A stretch of DNA of 64,000 bases from Actinoplanes teichomyceticus ATCC 31121 (lineage in GTDB: Bacteria; Actinomycetota; Actinomycetes; Mycobacteriales; Micromonosporaceae), in assembly GCF_003711105.1 (NCBI RefSeq), contig NZ_CP023865.1:5419001-5483000 (forward strand), written 5' to 3'. The notes below the pieces were generated by a model that was not told where the DNA came from, did not search any database, and was given only the letters and a program-made list of their open reading frames with translations. This document shows, piece by piece, positions 15,209 to 23,166 of the stretch (position 1 is the stretch's first letter; every line of letters starts with the position of its first letter). Both the position numbers and the translations under genes were made by a program.

Positions 15209-16511
15209 GTTCGGCTCCGGCGTCGCGCCAGGCGATGATCCCGCCGGCCAGGGAGTGCACGGCCGGGTGGCCCATCCGGGTGAGCAGCGCGGCGTACTTC
15301 GCCGACTTCTCGCCGACCGGGCAGACCAGCAGGACCGGGCGGCGGCGGCTGAACGGCAGGCCGGCGTGCAGCAGGTCGGCGAACACCTCGTCGACGATGT
15401 TGATCGAGCCGGCGATGTGCAGGGCCTGGTAGGCGTACGGGCTGCGCAGGTCCACCACGAGCGCGCCGGTCTCGGCGAGCCAGCGCTGGGCGGCGTCGGT
15501 GGGCAGTGCCGGGGCGGCGGCCACCTCGGCGTCGGTCAGGGTGCGGGCGGAGTTGCGCCGGGGTGGTCGGCCGAACAGCTCGGGGCGGCGGTCACGGACG
15601 TACGAAAGGTAGCTCTCCACCCGGTCGCAGACGATGAACACGGCGGTCTTCCGGCTGGTCAGGCGCGCGTCGATGGGGCGCAGGTGGCGCAGGGCGCCCT
15701 GGAACGCGCCGCCGCCGGTCGGCCCGGTCAGGATCCCGCACCGCCGGATGAGGGTGAGTAGCCCGTCGATCGCGTCGTCCGCGGTGACCGTCTCCACGGC
15801 GTCGTACACGCCGGGATCGAACAGGCCCACCTCGTGCACCTCGTCGATGGTGCGGATGCCCGGGATGAAGTCGCTCTTGGCGGCGACCAGGCCGACCACC
15901 TCGACGTCCGGGTTGTGCTGGCGCAGCACCCGGGCCACGCCGGTGGACGATCCGGCCGTGCCGACGCAGGCGACGAAGTAGTCCGGGGCGTGCCCGTCCA
16001 GGTCCTTGACGATCTCCGGGCCGGTGCCGTGCACGTGCGCTTCCACGTTGCGCTGGTTGAAGTACTGGTCGGTGTGCAGATAGCCGCCGCCGTCCTCGGC
16101 CAGCCGCCGGTACATCCGGGTGAGCGGGTCGTCGCTGTCGGTCGGGTCGAGACACTCCGACTGGCCGGGCAGCTCGTCGATCTCCGCGCCGAGCAGCAGC
16201 AACAGCTCCTTGATCTCGGGCACCTTCATCCGGTTGGTGACGCTCTTGAACGGCAGCCCGTGCATCCCGGCCAGCAGCGCCAGGGCCTTCGCGGTGTTGC
16301 CGCTGGACAGCTCGACCACGGTGGCGCCGGGATCCGCGCCGGCCAGCAGCGGCCGGGCCATGTGCCAGGCGGCCCGGTCCTTCACCGAGCCGAACGGGTT
16401 GAGCAGCTCCAGTTTGGCGTACAGGTCGACGTGGGTGAGGCCGTGCACGGCCGGGTCGATGCGGACCAGCGGGGTGTTGCCGATCGCCTCGGTGATGTCG
16501 TCGTGTCTCAT
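15195..16511 (-). CDS. Cysteine-synthase-like PLP enzyme fused to a C-terminal rhodanese domain
   Basis: A 438-residue fusion. Residues 1-320 are a fold-type II PLP enzyme: PLP lysine in NPFGSVKDRAAWH, substrate loop ELSSGNTAKAL, phosphate loop GTAGSSTGVA and the C-terminal GILTGPTGGGAF. Residues 345-435 are a rhodanese domain with VVDLRSPYAYQALHIAGSIN and the active cysteine in LLVCPVGEKSAKY. The ATG at 16511 is chosen because AGGAGGTGCC precedes it and ATGA overlaps the stop of the upstream gene. The fusion puts a persulfide carrier next to a beta-replacement site, suggesting that sulfur passed from the downstream desulfurase is added to an activated serine-type substrate. SbnA-like formation of a diaminopropionate precursor is the alternative. 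Confidence 0.85.
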   Translation of the reverse strand: MRHDDITEAIGNTPLVRIDPAVHGLTHVDLYAKLELLNPFGSVKDRAAWHMARPLLAGADPGATVVELSSGNTAKALALLAGMHGLPFKSVTNRMKVPEIKELLLLLGAEIDELPGQSECLDPTDSDDPLTRMYRRLAEDGGGYLHTDQYFNQRNVEAHVHGTGPEIVKDLDGHAPDYFVACVGTAGSSTGVARVLRQHNPDVEVVGLVAAKSDFIPGIRTIDEVHEVGLFDPGVYDAVETVTADDAIDGLLTLIRRCGILTGPTGGGAFQGALRHLRPIDARLTSRKTAVFIVCDRVESYLSYVRDRRPELFGRPPRRNSARTLTDAEVAAAPALPTDAAQRWLAETGALVVDLRSPYAYQALHIAGSINIVDEVFADLLHAGLPFSRRRPVLLVCPVGEKSAKYAALLTRMGHPAVHSLAGGIIAWRDAGAELVRD

Positions 16512-17950
16512 GGCACCTCCTGGCGGGGGTGGACGGGCCAGTACTGCTCGTCGAGGCACCACCGGCGCAGGCCCGCGGACCGGTAGACCGCGACCTTGCG
16601 GGCGACCGGCTGGTGCAGGGCTTCGGTCGCGCTGAAGTCCATGAAGTAGCCGGCCGTGTTGACGAAGGCGAGCAGGTCGCCGGGGCGCGGCACGACCGGC
16701 AGGAACACCTGGCGGCGGGTGATCAGATCGGCCTCCAGGCAGAGGTTGCCGAACAGGTAGACGCCGGCCGGACCGGCGCGGCGCTGCCCGGTACGCGGGA
16801 TCACCACCGGGTCCATCAGCACGCCGTGCTCCTCCAGGCTGACGTCGCGGGCGTTGCAGTCGAGCCCGACCCGGATCCCGTCGTCACCGGTGGTGACCGA
16901 CAGCACCCGGGCCAGCACCAGGCCGCACTGGTCGAGCAGGGCACGGCCGGGTTCGATGTCCAGGTCGTACATGTGGTCCAGCAGCAGCTCGCCGAGCGGC
17001 CGGCCCTGGTCCGGCGCCGGGGTGCCCAGCAGCCGGTCCAGGTAGCCGGCGCCGGCCGTCGGCCGGTACGCCGGATAGACCCCGAGACTGCCGCGCAGGG
17101 TGCCGCCCTCGGCGCGCAGCCCGTACCCGTGCCCGTGCCAGGTCAGCGGCGGCCGGCGGCCGAGCACCGCCTGCCCCAGCTCGCTGGTCCACCGCTCCCA
17201 CTCCGCGCCGTCGGCCAGGTAGTTCACGCCGAAGCCGCCACCGATGTCCAGCGACCGGGGGCGCAGCCCACGAGCCCGGCACTCGTCCAGGGCGGCCAGG
17301 CAGCCCTCCACCGCCACCGCCTTCTCCGGCAGCCCGATGGTGTCCAGGTGGTACGCCACCCCGGTGAGCTCCACGTGGTCGGCCCGCTTCTCCAGCAGGT
17401 CGAGCAGCTCGGGCAGCCGCCCGGCCGGGGTGCCGAAGCGGCTGCGGCGGGTCAGCACGCGCACCCCGGACGAGGCGAACCCGGACAGCCGCAGGCTGAC
17501 CGGGACGCGGGGCAGCCGGTGCCCGGCCACGATGCCGGCCAGTTCGGCGAGCTCGTCGTGCGAGTCCACGCTGACCGTGACGCCGGTGCGGGCCGCCAGC
17601 CAGAGGAATTCGCGGTTCTTCGGCCCGGTGGCGACGATCCGGTCCGGGGTGAACCCGGCGCCCAGCGCGTGCTGCAACTCGCCGAGCGAGGCCACGTCCA
17701 CACCGGAGTCCCCGGCGGCCAGCTCGCGCAGCAGCGCGCTGGACCGGTTCGCCTTGTGCGCGTAGAACAACCGGCCGGCGAGGCGGTGCCGGCGGTAGAT
17801 CTCCCGGAAGGCGGCGACGTTTTCCGCCACCCGCTGCGGCAGGATCAGGCCGAGCGGCGAACCCAGCGCGTCCAGCAGTTCGGCGAGGAAGTCGCGGTCG
17901 TCGAGCAGGGACTGGATGGTCGGATCGATTTTAGGCGTCAGACTGAGCAT
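16508..17950 (-). CDS. Y4yA-like PLP-dependent decarboxylase (diaminopimelate/ornithine decarboxylase fold)
   Basis: A 480-residue fold-type III enzyme with a TIM barrel and C-terminal beta domain. The PLP lysine is in RLFYAHKANRS (about residue 66). SLDIGGGFGVNY is the glycine-rich phosphate loop, and HGHGYGLRAEGG and EPGRALLDQCG match the substrate and PLP contact regions of DAP decarboxylases; a cysteine near the C-terminal FGNLCLEAD is in the position of the catalytic Cys. The sequence fits the Y4yA family better than LysA. Relatives in NIS siderophore loci (SbnH) decarboxylate precursors bearing an amino acid moiety. It is the first gene of the operon, followed with a 4-base overlap by the cysteine-synthase/rhodanese fusion. 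Confidence 0.82.
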   Translation of the reverse strand: MLSLTPKIDPTIQSLLDDRDFLAELLDALGSPLGLILPQRVAENVAAFREIYRRHRLAGRLFYAHKANRSSALLRELAAGDSGVDVASLGELQHALGAGFTPDRIVATGPKNREFLWLAARTGVTVSVDSHDELAELAGIVAGHRLPRVPVSLRLSGFASSGVRVLTRRSRFGTPAGRLPELLDLLEKRADHVELTGVAYHLDTIGLPEKAVAVEGCLAALDECRARGLRPRSLDIGGGFGVNYLADGAEWERWTSELGQAVLGRRPPLTWHGHGYGLRAEGGTLRGSLGVYPAYRPTAGAGYLDRLLGTPAPDQGRPLGELLLDHMYDLDIEPGRALLDQCGLVLARVLSVTTGDDGIRVGLDCNARDVSLEEHGVLMDPVVIPRTGQRRAGPAGVYLFGNLCLEADLITRRQVFLPVVPRPGDLLAFVNTAGYFMDFSATEALHQPVARKVAVYRSAGLRRWCLDEQYWPVHPRQEVP

Positions 17951-18421
17951 CTGCGTCTCCCGAATTCACCGGCGTTTTTTCAACCTAACTGACGGCGGGT
18001 TGCCTAGCCAGACGGGGATCGGGTGAATGCCGTGTCAACGGTTTTGTCGGTGATCCACAGGAATGCTCATATGAGCACGTACGAATAGGTGCGGCGGGTC
18101 GGCCTCCCGCCCATTCACTCATCCCGTGAAGCCATTGATCGCCGTCCCGACAAAGTGCGATGTGTCGTTGTGCCACCCGGCACGATTTCCGGGCCGGACC
18201 GGACCGCGGTGGCCTCCGCACGGCCGGCCGGCCGCGCACGCGGCCGGCGTCCACCGTGGACCCGCAGGTCGGCGACGGTCCGGGCGAGCGGGACGGCCGC
18301 GCTGCTGGCGACGTCCCGGCGTGCCGGAGAAGCCGTGCTCACGGGCAGCTCCGGGGGCATTTCCGGGCCATGCGGCCGGCGCCGCTCCCGATCGCCGGGA
18401 GTCGCGGAGGTCCGCGCGGGG
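17951..18421. other. Intergenic region between the PLP operon and the MFS gene
   Basis: No gene is convincing here. Short frames on both strands are Arg/Pro/Ala-rich without domain marks. A possible operon promoter on the minus strand is TTGACA (complement of 18033-18038), about 85 bases upstream of the decarboxylase start, but without a clear -10. The first 100 bases are locally AT-richer. Confidence 0.4.
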
Positions 18422-18457
18422 TTGAAAACCGTACGTACGTACTGTTAGATCGCCGGT
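18422..18457 (+). promoter_or_regulatory. Promoter and palindromic operator of the MFS gene
   Basis: TTGAAA (18422-18427), a 17-bp spacer and TTAGAT (18445-18450) form a near-consensus promoter. The spacer holds the perfect 12-bp palindrome GTACGTACGTAC (18431-18442), a form typical of TetR/AcrR operators. The start of transcription would fall at about 18457, next to the ATG at 18458, so the message is probably leaderless. A repressor bound here would block RNA polymerase. Confidence 0.65.
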
Positions 18458-19648
18458 ATGCGCGTGCTCCTCCTCGCCTCGCTGATCAACGCGTTCGGCA
18501 ACGGCGCCTACCTGACCACCAGCGTTCTGTTCCTGACCACGGTGGCCGGGCTCAGCCCCGCGACGATCGCCCTCGGGCTCAGTGCCGGGGCCGCCGCCGG
18601 CGTGCTGGCGATGGCCCCGCTCGGCTACGTCGCCGACCGGTACGGCCCGAAACGGCTGCTCCTGCTGGCCATGATGGTGCTCGCCGGGGCGTACACCGCC
18701 CTGCTCGCGGTGCACTCGGCGGCGCCGTTCACACTGCTGTCCTGCGTGATCGCGGTGGCCACCGCACTGGCCAAGGGGGCCAACGGCGCCCTCGCCGCCG
18801 GAGCCGTGCCGGCCGCGGACCGGCTGCGGATGCGGGCCCGGCTGCGCACCATGACCAACGCCGGGATGGGGCTCGGCACCGTGGCCGGCAGCGTGCCGCT
18901 GCTGGCGCACACCGATACGGCGTACGTCGTGATCCTGCTCCTGAACGCCGCCACCTTCCTCGCCGCGACCGCCCTGCTGACCCGCGCTCCCGCCGTCGCG
19001 CCACAGACCACCCCGGCCGGCGGGCCGCGCCTCGTCGCCCTGCGCGACCGGCCGTTCCTGGCCTTCGCCGCGCTGGACGGCCTGCTCTCCAGCACCTACA
19101 ACGACCTGCTCGGCATCGGCCTGCCCCTGTGGCTGGCCAGCGGTGCGCACGCCCCACTCTGGCTGATCTCGGCAGCCCTGGTGATCAACACGGCCGGGTG
19201 CGTGCTGCTGCAGGTACGGATGACCGACGGGGTGCACGGCCTGCCCGCCGCCCGCCGCTACGCCGTGCGCGGCACGGTGGTCATCGCGCTGGCCTGCGCG
19301 ATCTTCGCGAGCACCGCCGGGCGCTCACCGTGGGTCGCCGGAACGCTGATCGCCGTGGCCGCGGTGACCCACGTGCTCGGCGAGCTGTGGCTGTCCACCG
19401 CCAGCTGGGGCATCGTGTTCGAGCTGGCCCCGTCCTGGGCGCAGGGGCAGTACCAGGGAACGTACTTCGCCGGCCGCGGCCTGGGCGACATGGTGGCGCC
19501 GCCGCTGGTCACGGCGTGCGTACTGGGCCTGCACGCCGGGGGTTGGCTGCTGCTGGGACTGTTCTTCGCGGTCGGCGGCCTGCTCTACGGGCCGGTCACC
19601 CGGTGGGCCGCGCGCACCCGCCCGGCCCCCGCTCCGGCAACCGCCTGA
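18458..19648 (+). CDS. Major facilitator superfamily transporter
   Basis: A 396-residue integral membrane protein with about 12 hydrophobic helices and no other domain. The conserved MFS loop between helices 2 and 3 is seen as LGYVADRYGPKRLLL (G-x-x-x-D-R-x-G-x-R/K). The central loop (about residues 180-205, TRAPAVAPQTTPAGGPRL) separates the two six-helix halves. This arrangement fits a proton-coupled drug or metabolite exporter. It is divergent from the three-gene PLP operon, which suggests export of that pathway's product or uptake of a precursor. Its promoter carries a palindromic repressor site. Confidence 0.9.
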   Translation: MRVLLLASLINAFGNGAYLTTSVLFLTTVAGLSPATIALGLSAGAAAGVLAMAPLGYVADRYGPKRLLLLAMMVLAGAYTALLAVHSAAPFTLLSCVIAVATALAKGANGALAAGAVPAADRLRMRARLRTMTNAGMGLGTVAGSVPLLAHTDTAYVVILLLNAATFLAATALLTRAPAVAPQTTPAGGPRLVALRDRPFLAFAALDGLLSSTYNDLLGIGLPLWLASGAHAPLWLISAALVINTAGCVLLQVRMTDGVHGLPAARRYAVRGTVVIALACAIFASTAGRSPWVAGTLIAVAAVTHVLGELWLSTASWGIVFELAPSWAQGQYQGTYFAGRGLGDMVAPPLVTACVLGLHAGGWLLLGLFFAVGGLLYGPVTRWAARTRPAPAPATA

Positions 19649-19957
19649 CCCGCCCCCACGAGACCGCGTGCACCCACCACCACCAGCCCGCACATGCCGG
19701 CTGGGGCCCACAGTGGTCATTCCGGCCTCGAAGCCCCCACCGGCGCCAGCTGGTGGTCACGGCCTCATCGCCACCGCGGAAGCAGCCTCCGGGTCGTCAA
19801 CCCGGTGCTGACGACAGCCCGCCGCAGAACGAGCCGGTGCTCCGGAGCCCGTGCGGCGGGCCACCCGGTCCGGGCCGAACCCGCACCGGCGGTCGTCGCC
19901 GAGGACAGCGGGCGGCGGGACGGCGTCGTACCGGGAACGGGTCGGCCGCCCGGCGGG
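19649..19957. other. Gene-free stretch
   Basis: This 309-base stretch lies between the convergent MFS and pectinesterase genes. I see no gene with plausible codon use, no strong hairpin and no repeat in it. Confidence 0.4.
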
Positions 19958-21070
19958 TCAGGCCCGGTGGCGCGGCAGGTCCGGGGACCAGCCGTCGGCG
20001 CCGCGCAGGAAGTCCGGGATCTCGTTGACCGCCGCCTCCGCGCGGGTGAGCTGGGGCCGCCCGGCGGTGACCAGCGCGCCGGGGCCGACGTTGCGGTATT
20101 CCCGCAGGCGCGCCTGGGTCCACGGCCAGGTGCCGAAGTCGCTCCAGGCGGTCTCGCCGACGTGCGGGCCGATCCAGGATTCGCGGACGACGGTCTGGCC
20201 GACGGCGTTTGGGTCGTTGCCGGGATGCCACGGGCGGCCCAGCAGGACCGTGCCGGCCGCGGCGTCCGAGGTGAGGCGGCAGCGGGCGAACAGCAGGCCG
20301 TGCGGGTTGGCGAGGTCGGTGCTGGGGGCGGTGACGTAGCCGTTGGGGGTGCTGCCACGGTCGAGCGAGTGGATGCGGCAGCGCTCGAAGACCGCGGTGG
20401 CCCGGCCGAAGATGAAGTCGACGTCGCCCTCGACGTGGCAGTCACGGAAGTAGGCGCGGGCGATCACCCCGGCGGCGGTGCTGTTGACGTAGAGGGTGTC
20501 CTGGTTGCCGAGGAACCGGACCCTCTCGAAGGCCAGCCGGTCGGCACGGGTGAGAACGGCGACCGCTTGCCGGTTGGTGATCTCCGGGTGGGCGGCCTCG
20601 TCGAAGAGGTTGGCGAAGGTGAGGTCGGCGGCGCGGAAATCGGCGCCACTCAGGGTCACCGAGGCGCTGCCCGAGGTGCCCCACGGGGTGCCGTCCGGTT
20701 TGAGCGTGCCGTTGGCCCGGTCGTCGGCGATCACCACGTCGGCCGGGCCGGAGCCGAGGCCGCGCAGCTCCAGGAAGGTCTTTGCGGCGGGGACGACCAC
20801 CTGGCCGAGGTAGGCGCCGGGGCGGATGCCGATCACGTACGGCGTGGTCGCGCCGGACGGGGCGGCGTCGATCGCGGCCTGGACGGTGGTGAGGTCACCC
20901 GAGCCGTCGGCGGCGACGATCAGATCCGGTCGGCGGCGCCCCGGGCGGGCGCCCGGACCGTCGGCGGCGCCGGTACCCGGCACGGCGGCAGCCGCGGCAG
21001 CAGCGCTCGGCCAGGTTACGCCTGCGCCGAGGGTGGCGGTGAGTTCGAGGAAGGTGCGCCGACGCATCAT
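19958..21070 (-). CDS. Secreted pectinesterase (CE8)
   Basis: A 370-residue exported pectin methylesterase, which removes methyl esters from homogalacturonan. ATG 21070 is chosen for its GGGAGG ribosome site. The signal sequence starts MMRRRTFLELTATLGAGVTW and ends in an Ala-rich stretch; the paired arginines suggest Tat export. The right-handed beta-helix motifs of the family are present: GSGDLTTVQAAIDAAP near the N-terminus, FLGNQDTLYV (catalytic-site Gln and Asp), DCHVEGDVDFIFGRATAVFE (second catalytic Asp) and LLGRPWHPGNDP (the conserved RPW). A LacI-type palindrome lies 22 bases upstream, so induction by pectin sugars is likely. Confidence 0.92.
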   Translation of the reverse strand: MMRRRTFLELTATLGAGVTWPSAAAAAAAVPGTGAADGPGARPGRRRPDLIVAADGSGDLTTVQAAIDAAPSGATTPYVIGIRPGAYLGQVVVPAAKTFLELRGLGSGPADVVIADDRANGTLKPDGTPWGTSGSASVTLSGADFRAADLTFANLFDEAAHPEITNRQAVAVLTRADRLAFERVRFLGNQDTLYVNSTAAGVIARAYFRDCHVEGDVDFIFGRATAVFERCRIHSLDRGSTPNGYVTAPSTDLANPHGLLFARCRLTSDAAAGTVLLGRPWHPGNDPNAVGQTVVRESWIGPHVGETAWSDFGTWPWTQARLREYRNVGPGALVTAGRPQLTRAEAAVNEIPDFLRGADGWSPDLPRHRA

Positions 21071-21091
21071 TGCCTCCCGGCCCGAGCAGTG

Positions 21092-21105
21092 GGAAAGGGC
21101 TTTCC
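21092..21105 (-). promoter_or_regulatory. LacI-family operator upstream of pectinesterase
   Basis: GGAAAGGGCTTTCC is a palindrome apart from its two central bases and lies 22 to 35 bases upstream of the pectinesterase start. GGAAAG-N2-CTTTCC is a common LacI/CcpA-type site at sugar-utilisation genes, and repression of pectinesterase without inducer is the expected effect. Confidence 0.5.
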
Positions 21106-21232
21106 TCGGGCACCGTAGGCGAGTCGGTCCCGGCACGTCAATCGCCGGATCCGCAACGCGACGGCGGTGCCGGTGTCGCACGACCGCCACCGCGCCGCCC
21201 AGGACGGAGGCGCATCACATTGAATAGCGTCG

Positions 21233-21403
21233 ATGCTCGGCTGGTTCGCTGACGTCACGCCGGGCACCATTCAGTTCGGGTACGAGATCACCTCGTCCAG
21301 CGGCGGCCTCGACTTCACCACCAAGCTGTTCCGCCTCGGCGAGCTGACGCCGGAACAGGTGCGGGACGGGTGCGCGCCCGTCCCGTACCTTTCCGCCCCG
21401 TGA
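21233..21403 (+). CDS. Small hypothetical protein, 56 aa
   Basis: An unrecognised short frame that starts with ATG 21233 and reads MLGWFADVTPGTIQFGYEIT and on to a stop at 21401-21403. It has a GGACGGAGG ribosome site upstream and good GC3. The sequence is hydrophilic after the first ten residues, without a signal peptide. It looks like the C-terminal piece of a larger beta-rich protein and may be a truncated gene rather than a working one. It lies between the pectinesterase and a convergent small secreted-protein gene. Confidence 0.4.
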   Translation: MLGWFADVTPGTIQFGYEITSSSGGLDFTTKLFRLGELTPEQVRDGCAPVPYLSAP

Positions 21404-21404
21404 A

Positions 21405-21737
21405 TCAGCAGTATTCGCGGAATCCCGCGCTGAAGCCACGGGGGAATCCGCGGTTGTATCCGCGTTCGTAATCGGTTTCGCGACCGCGGTAGCTGCGGCT
21501 CCTGATCGGCGCTTCACAGTCCTCGCGGGCCTGCCGCCAGCCGTCGCGGTAACCGTCGCGATAGCCACGCCGGTAGTCCCATTCATCGGTCACGGTGTCG
21601 GTTCCGGTATTCACCGTGACCACGGTGGCCGGTGCCGGCGCGGCCACGGCCGGCGACGCGATGGCGCCCTGGACCAGGCCGATCCCACCCAGGAAAAGCA
21701 GGCTTCCGGTGGCGGCGTACATCTTCTTGAGGCTCAT
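21405..21737 (-). CDS. Small secreted protein with Gly-Tyr-Arg-rich tail
   Basis: A 110-residue exported protein of unknown function. ATG 21737 is preceded by GGGGGAG and begins a signal peptide (MYAATGSLLFLGGIGLVQGA...AVAAPA). The mature part has two clusters of a degenerate motif, YRRGYRDGYRDGWRQ and YERGYNRGFPRGFSAGF. These tyrosine/arginine/glycine steps resemble the YxxGxxxG pattern of small envelope-associated proteins. Two cysteines (EDCEAP and the C-terminal residue) could form a disulfide. It stops one base after the convergent small gene. Confidence 0.6.
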   Translation of the reverse strand: MSLKKMYAATGSLLFLGGIGLVQGAIASPAVAAPAPATVVTVNTGTDTVTDEWDYRRGYRDGYRDGWRQAREDCEAPIRSRSYRGRETDYERGYNRGFPRGFSAGFREYC

Positions 21738-21968
21738 CGTCACGTCTCCCCCTGATTGACGATCCGGGCAGGACAGCCCGGCCATCCAGAAACTTACGCC
21801 GCTGTTTCCGGGCCGCTGGAGAATGGCAATTTTTCGCACCGAAATCCGCTGCCGAGAAGTGCGTTATCGGACAACGATCGCAGCTCGGCAGAATTCCGGT
21901 TCCCCCATTCGGGCAGCGACACGACCCGTTCGTCGGATGCCGGGATGGCCCGGCGGGAGGAGAAAAAG

Positions 21969-22400
21969 TCACACCGTTTCGTCGTGCGCCCACGCGAACG
22001 CGAGCGCGCCGCCGATGAGCGTGAGGAGCAGGCCGATGATGAATCCACCCATGTTCGAGGTGAGCCAGGAGCCGAGCCCGCACACGATGGCGACGAGCGA
22101 ATAGAAGACCCGTTGTGCCGGATGGAACCAGAGCAGCAGGGCGCACAGAACGATCACGATCGGCACCACGTACCCGATGAAGTTCTGCATGCCGACGTGC
22201 AGCACCACGCCGAGCGGCGCCCACACGGTCATCAGGATCTCCAGGCCGCCGGCCAGGATCAGCAGGCCGCCCCAGAACGGCCGGCTGCGACGCCAGGCCC
22301 GCCAGGCCCGCCAGGCGCGGACGCCTGGCGAGGCCCGGTGCGCGGCGGCCCCGGCCGGCTGCGGTTCGCCCTCCCCTACCGGTACGCCGATGCCGGACAT
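21969..22400 (-). CDS. DUF6114 membrane protein
   Basis: A 143-residue integral membrane protein with four predicted helices: FWGGLLILAGGLEILMTVW, VVLHVGMQNFIGYVVPIVIVLCALLLW, VFYSLVAIVCGLGSWLTSN and GGFIIGLLLTLIGGALAFAW. The N-terminal 38 residues are cytoplasmic and contain a small RAWRAWRAWRR repeat. The pattern R-PFWGGLL-ILAG-LE starting helix 1 is characteristic of DUF6114. It begins two bases after the DUF6230 gene on the same strand; this pair is common in Streptomyces and relatives, which points to a joint envelope function. The biochemical role is unknown. Confidence 0.75.
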   Translation of the reverse strand: MSGIGVPVGEGEPQPAGAAAHRASPGVRAWRAWRAWRRSRPFWGGLLILAGGLEILMTVWAPLGVVLHVGMQNFIGYVVPIVIVLCALLLWFHPAQRVFYSLVAIVCGLGSWLTSNMGGFIIGLLLTLIGGALAFAWAHDETV

Positions 22401-22402
22401 GG

Positions 22403-23008
22403 TCAGCAGCCGTCCGAGGTGAAGGACATCCGCAGACTGGGCAGGCGGAACGTGGCGGCCGTGGTGGCGTAGTTGACCTGCCGCAGGTTGGTGATGGTCA
22501 CCTCCTCGGCCTGCTGGCCGAAGACGCCGAGACCGCCCTTGATGCCCGGCACCCGGTTCAGCGTGCTGGCGTCCTGGCCGATGTCGATGTTCTTGAACTC
22601 GGCGTTACCGGTGATCAGGTCGGAGTCGACGACGAGCTTGTCGGCCTTGACCTTGTTGGTGGCGCTGCCCGCGGAGATCTTCAGGTTGATGCCGCCGAGG
22701 CTGATGCTCTGGCACAGCCCGTCCAGCTCCGCATCGTTGATCGCCGAGACGATGAGGATCATCTGCCCCCCGGTGTCACCCGCGTTCGGGCTGTCCGGGG
22801 CCATCTCGTCGAGCACGGCGTACTGCTCGAAACCGTAGCCGTGCAACTTGGGCGAGGTGACCGTGAACGGCATTCCCGAGATCGAGAAAGACGCCGCGAG
22901 CACCCCCTTGCCGGTCAGCAGGATCAGGCCGGTGGTGGCCGCGAGGCCGCCGAGCAGCATCGCGGCGAAGCGGCGCCAGCGGGTCCGGCCGTGACGTGTG
23001 GAGGACAT
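22403..23008 (-). CDS. DUF6230 secreted/membrane-anchored protein
   Basis: A 201-residue protein of the family sometimes labelled cholesterol esterase without proof. An N-terminal hydrophobic segment (FAAMLLGGLAATTGLILLTG) is an uncleaved anchor or signal peptide. It is followed by ASFSISGMPFTVTSPKLHGYGFEQYAV and a beta-rich domain. Conserved-looking elements are DGLCQSISLGGINLKISAG, NIDIGQDAS and a C-terminal cysteine that could pair with the Cys in DGLCQ. It is directly upstream of DUF6114 and has AAGGAG ahead of ATG 23008. A TetR regulator gene follows upstream on the same strand and may control the pair. Confidence 0.75.
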   Translation of the reverse strand: MSSTRHGRTRWRRFAAMLLGGLAATTGLILLTGKGVLAASFSISGMPFTVTSPKLHGYGFEQYAVLDEMAPDSPNAGDTGGQMILIVSAINDAELDGLCQSISLGGINLKISAGSATNKVKADKLVVDSDLITGNAEFKNIDIGQDASTLNRVPGIKGGLGVFGQQAEEVTITNLRQVNYATTAATFRLPSLRMSFTSDGC

Positions 23009-23166
23009 CCGGTCTCCTTTTCGACTTCCTCCGGCAACGGGCGACGACCGCCGGCGTGCGCACTGCGGATGCGCACCCGGCGCGTCGCCATTGGCGTTTC
23101 TCGATGGATTTCGAGGAAGTTACGCCGCGGTAACAGAGGCGTCAAGCACAGCGGAGCCGGGTTCAG

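Noticed and set aside
18115..18360. 81-residue minus-strand frame in the PLP-MFS gap
   Set aside because: Arg/Pro/Ala-rich, no ribosome site, no family likeness.
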